Shown piece by piece: positions 6,489 to 14,400 of a stretch of DNA of 18,912 nucleotides. The stretch lies in assembly GCA_022709465.1 (NCBI GenBank), contig JAKLIT010000010.1, forward strand, positions 1-18,912, written 5' to 3'. This DNA comes from Candidatus Omnitrophota bacterium (GTDB lineage Bacteria > Omnitrophota > Koll11 > Pluralincolimonadales > Pluralincolimonadaceae). The position numbers and the translations under genes are program-made. Each line of letters opens with the position of its first letter. Positions within the stretch are counted from its first letter, which is position 1. The notes under the pieces were generated by a model. The model did no database searches, was not told where the DNA came from, and saw only the letters and a program-made list of their open reading frames with translations.

Positions 6489-7434
6489 TCTCTTTTATGA
6501 CCGCGAGCATCTCTTTTTTTGTCGAGGCGAAGCATGCTTTCACGCGCAGCTGACGGACGTTATCGAGGCCCCTCGTATACCATGCAAAGAATTTCCTGAA
6601 CGAAGGAACGGCCCTCTTCGCTCCGAAGCATCTTATCGAAGCGTTCAGGTGGGCGGCCATCGTCTTTATCACTTCTTTCTTCGCAGGCCTCGGCGGGCAG
6701 GCGCCGCGGGCCAGGTATTGTTCTATCTCCGCGAAGATCCACGGGTTCCCGAGCCCGCCGCGCGCGATAAGTATGCCGTCGCAGCCGGTCTCGTCGAACA
6801 TCTTCTTCGCCTGCGGCCCCGACAGGACATCGCCGCTTCCGATGACCGGGACCCTTACGGCGTCCTTCACTTCCTTTATTATCCCGTAATCGACGGTGCC
6901 GCTGTAGAGCTGGTTGCGCGTCCTGCCGTGGATGAATATCGCCGCAACGCCGGCGTCTTCAGCGCAGAGAGCGGCGTCGCGCGCGTTTACCGTGTTCCTG
7001 TCCCATCCGGCGCGCAGCTTTACCGTGACGGGCCACTTCGACTCCCTCACGAATATCTTCAGGATGCGCTTGAGCTTCTTCAGGTCTTTCAACAGGGCCG
7101 CTCCCTCCCCTTTCGCGACGACCTTCCGTTCGGGGCACGCGGCGTTGAAATCCAGCACGTCGAACCTGAACTTGTGCAGTTTTTCTATGGCACGGTTGAT
7201 GTATTCGGGCTCGTTGCCGACGAGCTGGACTCCGAGCGGCCTGTCGCCCTTCGCCGAGCCGAGAAGCTCTAACGCCTTGACGTTGTTGTAGCTCAGCGAG
7301 CGCGCGTTTACCATCTCGGTGAACGCGAACTCCGCGCCGAACTTGCGGTTGAGCATGCGGTACGGCAGGTCGCTTATCCCCGCCATCGGGGCAAGTACCA
7401 GTTTAGGTAAGCTTAATGTATGTTTTCGGGGCAA
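6481..7434 (-). CDS. tRNA-dihydrouridine synthase (DusB-like)
   Basis: An FMN-dependent TIM-barrel enzyme reducing uridine to dihydrouridine in the tRNA D-loop or nearby. Motifs: LAPMAGISDLPYR near the N-terminus, FTEMVNA, DFNAACPERKV with the catalytic cysteine (about residue 100), VKLRAGWD, IHGRTRNQLYSG, VIGSGDV and ARGGLGNPWIF, the last ones binding FMN phosphate. The usual N-x-G-C-P is N-A-A-C-P here. I chose a TTG at 7434 because GAGG lies six bases upstream and it precedes the LAPMAG strand; the only longer alternative, a GTG at 7467, has no ribosome site and a 65-nt overlap. With this start the protein has 317 residues, normal for the family. It overlaps the upstream flavoprotein gene by 32 nt. 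Confidence 0.92.
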   Translation of the reverse strand: MPRKHTLSLPKLVLAPMAGISDLPYRMLNRKFGAEFAFTEMVNARSLSYNNVKALELLGSAKGDRPLGVQLVGNEPEYINRAIEKLHKFRFDVLDFNAACPERKVVAKGEGAALLKDLKKLKRILKIFVRESKWPVTVKLRAGWDRNTVNARDAALCAEDAGVAAIFIHGRTRNQLYSGTVDYGIIKEVKDAVRVPVIGSGDVLSGPQAKKMFDETGCDGILIARGGLGNPWIFAEIEQYLARGACPPRPAKKEVIKTMAAHLNASIRCFGAKRAVPSFRKFFAWYTRGLDNVRQLRVKACFASTKKEMLAVIKEID

Positions 7435-7825
7435 AATTTTCCTCGAACTTCCAGACGCACGCGACACATTCGGTCACACGGAAGACCGCAAGGATGTCAA
7501 GCCCGAGCTCCTCTATCCACGGCTTCAGGAAAGGCCTGTTGGCGACTATCTCGCGTTTCAGGTCGTCGTCGTATATTATGGACACCTTGCCCGCCACCCT
7601 TACCTGCGTGTTCGTATCGCGGTCGAAGAAACACGCCTCGACGAGCGGGTTGTCGCGGACCTGCTTGAAGAGGTCCTTCGTGCTGCCGGTATGGAATACT
7701 ATGCCGTTCTCGTCGGCGCGGTACGCCATCATTCCGCGCACGCGCGGCTGGCCCCCGTCATCAAGGGTCGCGAGATGGCACCTTAAATTTGCGTTGATAA
7801 TCTTGAATATCTCTTCCTTGGTCAT
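7403..7825 (-). CDS. PNPOx-like FMN-binding split-barrel protein
   Basis: A 140-residue protein of the pyridoxamine 5'-phosphate oxidase-like superfamily. The order HLATLDDGGQPRVRGM, IVFHTGSTKDLFKQVRDNP and VRVAGKVSIIYDDD is the standard FMN-binding split beta-barrel signature of small members such as general stress protein 26. It lacks the C-terminal segment of true PdxH, so a vitamin B6 role is unlikely; such proteins bind flavin or F420-like cofactors and reduce small molecules, or serve in stress. The ATG at 7825 overlaps the TGA of the lipoprotein gene by 4 nt and has GAGGAAAG upstream. Confidence 0.85.
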   Translation of the reverse strand: MTKEEIFKIINANLRCHLATLDDGGQPRVRGMMAYRADENGIVFHTGSTKDLFKQVRDNPLVEACFFDRDTNTQVRVAGKVSIIYDDDLKREIVANRPFLKPWIEELGLDILAVFRVTECVACVWKFEENFAPKTYIKLT

Positions 7826-8715
7826 TTTTCTTTCCTCGTCGATATCGACTCGATCTCCTCTGCCGTGAGCGCGCGGTTATATACCCGCACGTCGCCTATC
7901 CATCCTTTCCAGAACCGGTCCGGGGAGGACGAATAACCGTTCCCTATCGCGACGTTTCTGAGGTTAAGCGACCGCTCTTTCCAGTATCCGGCATTGTTGC
8001 CTATATTGGGATGGACCGATGTATCCGGGTCCGGATGGTTTGCAATAAATATCCGCTTCCCGTCAAGATACCCGTAGCCGGCCTTATCATCCCAGGCGTA
8101 GGCCACATGGTACCATCTCATCTGTTTCAGCGAAGAAGTGAAAAACCCGGTGCCGAGGCCCAGCGCTCCCACGACGAACTTCTCGTCCGAATACTCCTCG
8201 AACCTTATGCAATCGTCCCAGGCCGCATAGTTCGTGCTGAACGGGTTGCGGTAGTTCCTGACCTCTTCGGCTTTCATCCAGAACGATATGGTCCCGGAAG
8301 GAATATACCCGAGATCTCCGGCAAGTATATAACTGTCAACGCCGTTAAAGTAATATACTTTTCCCATCTCGGGATCGTTCGCCGGCGTCGCCCCGAAGAT
8401 AGTGCCGCTATGGCCGTTCCCGCTTTCGTCGGGTATCTTGCCGTCGCGGCTGACACCGCCGAAAGAATAACGAAGCGCCAGTTCTTTCGCGGGGAGTTGC
8501 GCCTGCGGCTTCGCCTGCGGCTTCGCCTGCGGCTTCGCCTGCGGCTTCGCCTGCGGCTTCGCCTGCGGCTTCGCCGCAGAATACACGCCGGAGGCATCAT
8601 TTATCGCGTCGATATCGTATTGCCTTCCGGTAACAGGGGCCTTCTCCGGCAGGATAGCGCATCCGGCGCAGGAAAAAAACAGCGCCAGCATTACCGCAAA
8701 TATCCTTATGTTCAT
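7822..8715 (-). CDS. LamG/concanavalin A-like lipoprotein with KPQA repeats
   Basis: A 297-residue predicted lipoprotein. The signal peptide ends in FFSCAGC, giving lipidation at Cys19; Ala20 behind it would favour outer-membrane sorting by the enterobacterial rule. Residues 49-72 are six perfect KPQA repeats forming a Pro-rich linker. The remainder (about 80-293) is a LamG/laminin-G-type jelly roll: LRYSFGG at the start, DESGNGHSGTIFGA, YYFNGVDSYI, GTISFWMKAE, RWYHVAYAWDD and the closing WIGDVRVYNRALTAEEI. The fold usually binds glycans or surface polymers. The start codon overlaps the stop of the small lipoprotein gene by 4 nt. The specific ligand is unknown. Confidence 0.88.
   Translation of the reverse strand: MNIRIFAVMLALFFSCAGCAILPEKAPVTGRQYDIDAINDASGVYSAAKPQAKPQAKPQAKPQAKPQAKPQAQLPAKELALRYSFGGVSRDGKIPDESGNGHSGTIFGATPANDPEMGKVYYFNGVDSYILAGDLGYIPSGTISFWMKAEEVRNYRNPFSTNYAAWDDCIRFEEYSDEKFVVGALGLGTGFFTSSLKQMRWYHVAYAWDDKAGYGYLDGKRIFIANHPDPDTSVHPNIGNNAGYWKERSLNLRNVAIGNGYSSSPDRFWKGWIGDVRVYNRALTAEEIESISTRKEK
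8501..8572. repeat. 12-bp tandem repeat, six perfect copies
   Basis: The plus-strand unit GCCTGCGGCTTC is repeated six times without a single mismatch and encodes (KPQA)6 on the minus strand in the LamG lipoprotein. The repeat keeps the reading frame, so copy-number change would alter linker length only. Perfect identity, including third codon positions, suggests recent expansion by slippage. Confidence 0.97.
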
Positions 8716-8963
8716 TTTTCCAGTGTTTTCTCGAGCTCAGCGTTGAGGCGGTCGTTCGCGTTGAGCACCTTGTCGACGCCTCTGCGCACAGCGGGGCTGT
8801 TCTGCCCGACGGCGCCGAGCGCCTCGATATTGACCGTCTCCATGCGGCCCTGCACTCCCTTATCCACGGCGGACTGCTGTTCATCGACCCATGAACCCGC
8901 TTTATCGCAACCCGACAAGATCATCACGGTTATCACGGCCGCCAGGACGATCAACTTTTTCAT
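8712..8963 (-). CDS. small lipoprotein of unknown function
   Basis: An 83-residue lipoprotein: a basic start, a hydrophobic stretch and the lipobox ILSGC with lipidation at Cys19. Asp20 follows, which in enterobacteria marks inner-membrane retention; whether that holds here is unknown. The mature part of about 64 residues is charged and helical (VDKVLNANDRLNAELEKTLE at the end). No family was recognised. GGAGG precedes the ATG at 8963. It is 12 nt downstream of the nitroreductase gene and its TGA overlaps the start of the LamG lipoprotein, so the two lipoproteins are probably made together. Confidence 0.8.
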   Translation of the reverse strand: MKKLIVLAAVITVMILSGCDKAGSWVDEQQSAVDKGVQGRMETVNIEALGAVGQNSPAVRRGVDKVLNANDRLNAELEKTLEK

Positions 8964-8975
8964 GCGCGCCTCCGC

Positions 8976-9578
8976 TTAAAGGTACCTTACCACGTATTCG
9001 AGCGATTTCTTCTTCGGTCCTTCGCGGGCCTCGAGCGGATACCCTACCGGGATGACCGCCATGAACTCCCCCTTGGCTTCGCCGAAGAACTCGAGCACCC
9101 GGTCTTTTATAAGGAAGAGCACCCCGAGCCAAACGCTTCCGAGCCCGACGGATGTCGCCGCTATCAGCAGGTTCTCGACCGCCGCGGCAGAACTCTGTAT
9201 CTCCATCGTCCGGAAGAAATCCGCCGCCTTGTCTTTCTCTATGCTGAAGAGTTCCGTTCCGTGCGTTATCAGCGTGCCCGTATTCATGACCGCTATGACC
9301 ACAGGAGCGCTAATTATGCTTCGCGCGGCCATGCGCAGTATCGACGAGGAGGGTTTCGGGAAATTTGCCGACTGCTCCGTCACGAGTTCGGCGAGTTCCC
9401 TTTTCCTGTCGCCTTTTATGACGATGAATTTCCAGGACTGCTGGTTATGCGCGGAGGGCGCCCTGTTGGCGGCGTCGAGGACGGTCCTGATAAGCTCGTC
9501 GCCGACCGGCTCGTCCCGGAACTGCCGGATGCTGTGACGGCGATATATCACGTTAAGGGTATCGTTATCGGTTACCAC
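8976..9578 (-). CDS. nitroreductase-family FMN flavoprotein
   Basis: A protein of about 200 residues with the family marks RRHSIRQFRDEPV near the N-terminus and APSAHNQQSWKF, both lining the FMN site. AAAVENLLIAATSVGLGSVWLG and VIPVGYP follow near the C-terminus. It is expected to use NAD(P)H to reduce nitro compounds, quinones or related substrates as a dimer; the true substrate is unknown. The canonical N-x-Q-P-W is N-Q-Q-S-W here. Two GTG starts are possible: 9578, chosen because it overlaps the upstream gene by only 7 nt and has GGGA upstream, or 9593. A start in between would not change the domain. Confidence 0.9.
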   Translation of the reverse strand: MVTDNDTLNVIYRRHSIRQFRDEPVGDELIRTVLDAANRAPSAHNQQSWKFIVIKGDRKRELAELVTEQSANFPKPSSSILRMAARSIISAPVVIAVMNTGTLITHGTELFSIEKDKAADFFRTMEIQSSAAAVENLLIAATSVGLGSVWLGVLFLIKDRVLEFFGEAKGEFMAVIPVGYPLEAREGPKKKSLEYVVRYL

Positions 9579-9976
9579 TTGATCTTTTCCCACTCGGTTA
9601 TTTTTTTAAACCCGGGGTCGCCTTTCCTGTACCGGATGAACGCCTTGATCATCTCGCTCGGCTTGATGTCCTTCTTTACCGCGCGGTAGTGGTGTTCGGT
9701 ATCCTCTTCCTGGTATTCCAGGTCATAACCGCCGTTTGCGTTCGTGCAGACCTGGATGTAGTCCATCTCCGACCTGGACAGGATGACAAAATAAAATATT
9801 TGTTTCGTGGAAAGCGTGTTTATTGCGTCCGTTATATCCTTGTTCGAGGGGTCCTGGATATTCCTGCTGTCGTTGATGTTCAATTCGTACGGTCCGTCGC
9901 CGTAGTCCCGGGCGCAAGCCCCGGGAGCGCACAGGGAAAGGACGGATAACGCCAATACAATACAGGTTATTTTCAT
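9572..9976 (-). CDS. secreted protein of unknown function, first gene of long operon
   Basis: A 134-residue protein with a signal peptide (residues 1-22) and a probable cleavage after GACA. The mature protein is hydrophilic, with a DITDAINTLSTKQIFYFVIL helix-strand region, two cysteines in total that include only one in the mature part (QVCTN), and a basic C-terminus. No family was recognised. The ATG at 9976 has GGAGGC upstream and a near-consensus promoter about 27-54 nt ahead, so this is the first gene of the minus-strand chain. Confidence 0.75.
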   Translation of the reverse strand: MKITCIVLALSVLSLCAPGACARDYGDGPYELNINDSRNIQDPSNKDITDAINTLSTKQIFYFVILSRSEMDYIQVCTNANGGYDLEYQEEDTEHHYRAVKKDIKPSEMIKAFIRYRKGDPGFKKITEWEKIKW

Positions 9977-10002
9977 TTTGTTTTGCCTCCGCGATGTATA
10001 TC

Positions 10003-10030
10003 ATTATATGCCTTGGGCACGGCATTTCAA
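10003..10030 (-). promoter_or_regulatory. sigma-70 promoter of the long minus-strand operon
   Basis: TTGAAA (10025-10030), a 16-nt spacer, and TATAAT (10003-10008) on the minus strand. The transcript should start near 9996, about 20 nt before the ATG at 9976. The spacer itself is an inverted repeat (TGCC at 10009-10012, GGCA at 10021-10024), which could be an operator. The 73-nt gap after gltD shows no convincing terminator. Confidence 0.75.
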
Positions 10031-10049
10031 GAACAAAAACACGGAGGCC

Positions 10050-11489
10050 CTACAGGGACGGCAAGCGGGTAGAACCCATGAGGAATTTGTCGATCGAGTG
10101 GGCGGCGCGGCGGCCTTCTGAGATGGCCCATACGATCAGGGACTGCCCCCTGCGCATGTCACCTGCGGCGAAGACGTCCTTGACCGAGGTAAGGTAATGC
10201 TCGTCGGCCTTGACGTTGCCCCGCGGGTCGAGCTCGACCCCGAGCTGCGATATCAGGCCCTTCTCGGGATAGATGAACCCGAGGGCCAGGATGACCATAT
10301 CGGCCTCTATTTCGAACGCTGTACCCGGGATATCCTTGATGAGCATGCGGCCCTTGTCGTCCTTGCCGATATCGACCTTCACGCAAGAAAGCCCCTTGAC
10401 GCATCCGTCCCTGCCCTTGAACTCCTTGGTCGAGACGGCCCATCTCCTCTCCCCTCCCTCGTGGTGGCTCGACGAGGTCTTCAACAACATGGGGTATCGC
10501 GGCCACGGGCAGTCCTTCGTGCGGCACTCGGGCGGCTGCGGAAGAAGTTCTATCTGGACTACGCACGCGGCGCCCTGCCTGTGCGAAGTGCCGACGCAAT
10601 CCGAACCCGTATCGCCGCCTCCGATCACTACGACCTTCTTGCCTTTCGCGTCAATCGTCCTGGCCGGCGGTATCTTTTGGCCGGCTGCTCTCCTGTTCGA
10701 TTGTATCAGGTAATCCATCGCGAAATATACGCCCTTGAGCTCGCGTCCGGGGATATTGAGGTCCCTCGGGAAACGGCTTCCCGATGTCAGGCAGACCGCG
10801 TCGAAATCCTTTTTCAGCCCGGACACCTTATAATCCGCCCCGACATCCGTAGAGGTCCTGAACTCTATGCCCTCTTTCTTGAATATCTTTATCCTGCGGT
10901 CGATGACGGATTTTTCGAGCTTGAAATCGGGTATGCCGTAGCGCAGTATCCCGCCCGGCTTGTCGTCCTTCTCGAACACGGTGACCTTGTGGCCAGCCTT
11001 GTTGAGCTGGTCTGCGCAGGCAAGCCCCGCGGGCCCCGATCCTATCACGGCGACTTTCTTCCCGGTGCGTCTCTTCGGAGGCTCGGGTTTTATCCATCCT
11101 TCCCTGAACGCATGCTCGATTATCGCGAGCTCGTTCTCGCGTATAGTAATCGGGTCGTCGTTTATGCCAAGGACACAGGAGAATTCGCAAAGCGCCGGGC
11201 AGAGCCGCCCGGTTATCTCCGGGAGGTTGTTCGTCGCATGCAGAGATTCGACGGCCTTCTTCCATTGTCCCCTGAACATGAGGTCATTCCATTCTGGTAT
11301 ATAGTTTCCGATGGGGCATCCCCAATGGCAGAACGGTACACCGCAGTCCATGCAGCGCGATCCCTGCTCCTGCGACTTGTCGTCGGGGCGCAACACGGCG
11401 ACCTCTTTGTAATCCTTGACGCGCTCGCATACGGCGCGGTAAGCCGCGGTCTCGCGTTTTATCTTGAGGAACCTCTTCGTATCAGCCAT
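10050..11489 (-). CDS. gltD: glutamate synthase (NADPH) small subunit
   Basis: A 479-residue beta subunit. It takes electrons from NAD(P)H through FAD and two low-potential [4Fe-4S] clusters to the large subunit. Cluster ligands: Cys46, Cys49, Cys54, Cys58 in CMDCGVPFCHWGC and Cys97, Cys101, Cys105 in CPALCEFSC. The FAD dinucleotide fold VIGSGPAGLACA is at 148-159, the NADPH fold VVVIGGGDTGSDCVG at about 286-300, and the second FAD contact DVFAAGDMRRGQS near 440. Length and motif order are normal. The ATG at 11489 overlaps the end of gltB by 8 nt with GAGGTGA upstream, so the subunits are translationally coupled. Confidence 0.97.
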   Translation of the reverse strand: MADTKRFLKIKRETAAYRAVCERVKDYKEVAVLRPDDKSQEQGSRCMDCGVPFCHWGCPIGNYIPEWNDLMFRGQWKKAVESLHATNNLPEITGRLCPALCEFSCVLGINDDPITIRENELAIIEHAFREGWIKPEPPKRRTGKKVAVIGSGPAGLACADQLNKAGHKVTVFEKDDKPGGILRYGIPDFKLEKSVIDRRIKIFKKEGIEFRTSTDVGADYKVSGLKKDFDAVCLTSGSRFPRDLNIPGRELKGVYFAMDYLIQSNRRAAGQKIPPARTIDAKGKKVVVIGGGDTGSDCVGTSHRQGAACVVQIELLPQPPECRTKDCPWPRYPMLLKTSSSHHEGGERRWAVSTKEFKGRDGCVKGLSCVKVDIGKDDKGRMLIKDIPGTAFEIEADMVILALGFIYPEKGLISQLGVELDPRGNVKADEHYLTSVKDVFAAGDMRRGQSLIVWAISEGRRAAHSIDKFLMGSTRLPSL

Positions 11490-14400
11490 CGCTCACCTCT
11501 TCGAACAGCACGTCCTTCCTCATCGTCCTGCCTTCCAGCGCGCGCTTGTATTCTACCGGCATTACTTTCACTATATGCTTCAGCGCGTTGCCGATGTCAT
11601 CGAGCACCTCTTTGGCCTTCGCGCTCTGGGTATACTTGTGGTGGTTCGAGAGCAGTCGCTCAATGGCCGCCTTATCCTCGCCGGTCAACGGCTCGAACGC
11701 GACCATCCCCATATTGCACCTCGATTTGAAATTGCGGTCCTCGTCGTAGACATACGCGATGCCTCCGGACATGCCGGCCGCGAAATTGCGCCCGGTCTTC
11801 CCGAGGATGACGACGCGGCCCCCGGTCATGTACTCGCAACCGTGGTCGCCGACGCCTTCGACGACCGCGCAGGCGCCCGAGTTGCGGATGCAGAACCTTT
11901 CGCCGGCAACGCCGCGTATATACGCTTCGCCAGACGTGGCGCCGTAAAAAGTAGTATTGCCTATTATGATGTTCTCGGACGGCTCGAATCCCGCCTGTTT
12001 CGGCGGATAGATGACCACCTTTCCGCCCGACAACCCTTTTCCGACATAATCGTTCGCCTGGCCCTCGACTTCCAGCGTTACGCCTTTCGCGAGGAACGCG
12101 CCGAAACTCTGCCCGGCGGTCCCGTTAAATTTATAATGCACGGTCCCGTCGGGCAATCCTTCATCGCCGTAACGGCGGGATATCTCGCCGCTCAACATCG
12201 CGCCCACGGTCCTGTCGGTATTGCTGATCCCGAAGGATGCCTTGACGCGTTCCTTGCCTTCGAGCGCAGGTTTCGCGGCCTCGATGAGCTTTAAGTCAAG
12301 TATTCTGCCGATACCGTGGTCCTGCCTTATCGAGCAGCGCGTCTTTACGTACGCGGGGACTTCCGGTTTGTATAATACCTTCGAAAGGTCGACCTTCCTC
12401 GCCTTCCAGTTCAGGATATCCGTATTCATATCGAGCAGTTCGGTGCGGCCAACCAATTCATCGAGCTTGCGCGCGCCGAGCTGTGCCATTATGGCCCTCG
12501 TCTCCTCGGCGACGAAACGGAAATACGCTTCGAGGTGTTCCGTCTTCCCGGCGAAACGCTTTCCGAGCTCCTCGTCCTGCGTGGCCACGCCTACCGAGCA
12601 GTTGTTCAGGTGGCAGTGCCTTAGCATTACGCAGCCCATCACGATGAGCGCCGCGGTCGCGAAACCGAACTCTTCCGCCCCGAGTAGCGCGGCGATGACT
12701 ACATCCCGCCCTGTCCTGAGCTGCCCGTCGGCCTGCAGGCGCACGCGGCTCCTGAGGTCGTTAAGGACGAGCGTCTGGTGCGTCTCGGACAGCCCGAGCT
12801 CCCACGGAACGCCAGCGTGCTTTATCGAACTCAGCGGCGAGGCGCCTGTGCCACCGTCCCCGCCGGATATCAGTATCATGTCGGCATGGCCCTTTGCGAC
12901 ACCGGCCGCGATGGTCCCGACGCCGATCTCCGAGACAAGCTTGACGCTGATGCGCGCGCGGGGGTTCGCGTTCTTGAGGTCGAATATCAATTGCGCGAGG
13001 TCTTCGATGGAATATATATCGTGGTGCGGCGGAGGCGATATCAGCGTGACGCCGGGCGTAGAATGGCGCACTTTCGCTATCGTCTCGCTGACCTTATGTC
13101 CCGGCAGCTGACCGCCCTCTCCCGGCTTCGCGCCCTGCGCGATCTTTATCTGCAGTTCATCCGCGTTCGTAAGGTAATTTATCGTGACGCCGAACCTGCC
13201 GGAAGCAACCTGCTTTGTCGCGGAGCGGATGCTTCCGCCGCCAGGCAGCGGCTTGTAGCGAGCGGGGTCTTCGCCGCCCTCGCCTGAATTCGACTTCCCG
13301 CCTATGCGGTTCATGGTCAGCGCCATCGTCTCGTGCGCGCCCCTGCTTATGGACCCGAAACTCATAGCGCCCGTCACGAAACGCTTCAGTATCTCCGACG
13401 CGGGCTCGACCTCGTCGAGCGGGACCGGGCGCGTTGCGGACGACGGGGTGAATTTCATCATTCCGCGCAGGGTCGTCAGGCGCCCTTCCTGGTTATTTAT
13501 CAGTTCCGAAAACCTCTTATAAGCGGCGGCATCGTTATTGCGCGCCGCGTCCTGCAGTGCCGCTATCGATTCCGGGTTCCAGAGGTGCGATTCCCCGTCG
13601 CGCCTCCACTGGTAGAGCCCGCCGTTCGGCAGCGCAGCCTGCGAAGCTGTTATGCCGTTGAACGCGAGCGCGTGCCTCTTTATGACCTCCTGCGCTATCT
13701 CGTCGAGGCCTACGCCCTCGATGCGCGAGACGGTTCCGCTGAAGCACCTGTCCACAAGCTGTTTGTCGAGGCCGACCGCTTCGAATATCTGCGCGCCGCG
13801 GTAGCTCTGCAGCGTTGATATGCCCATCTTGGACAGTATCTTCAGCAGGCCGTGGTTTACGGCATCTATATAATTCTTGCGCGCGGTGCTCGAGGCGAGT
13901 TCGGGGTCGGGGAACGCGATAATGAGGTCCTTGTCCCTTATCATCCGCTCTATCGTCTCATATGCGAGGTAAGGGTTTATGCAGTCCGCGCCGTATCCGA
14001 AGAGCAGCGCGAAATGCGCGACCTCGCGCGGCTCGCCGCTTTCGATGATTATGCTGGCCCTGGTGCGCGCCTGCGCGCGGATCAGGTGGTGGTGCACGGC
14101 CCCGCACGCGAGAAGCGCGGGAAGCGCGGCATGCTTCTCGTCGATGCCCCTGTCGCTCAATATTATGAAAGTATATCCGGCCTTTATCGCGGCGGACGCC
14201 TCGCGGCATATCCTGTCGAGCGCTTTTTTGAAGGCGGCCTTCCCCCCGGACGCGTCGAAGAGCGTAGTTATCGTCTTGGTCTTGAAGGTCCTGTTGCGTA
14301 TGCCGCGTATCTTCTCGAGATCTATGTTTGTAAGTATCGGGTTATTGACCTTCAGCCGGTGGCAATGGTCAGGCGTCTCCTCAAGCAGGTTCTTCTCGCG

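Noticed and set aside
8501..8572. CRISPR-like regular repeat
   Set aside because: The 12-bp units are contiguous with no spacers and encode an in-frame KPQA linker.
8274..8600. Arg-rich minus-strand frame through the repeat
   Set aside because: An out-of-frame reading of the KPQA repeat; the lipoprotein frame has a signal peptide and a LamG domain.
10030..10062. Terminator after gltD
   Set aside because: A CCC/GGG pairing near a T5 run exists, but the stem is only three pairs with mismatches and the T-run is displaced.
10197..11729. A 510-codon plus-strand open frame over gltD
   Set aside because: Shadow of gltD and the end of gltB; the minus strand carries all cofactor motifs.
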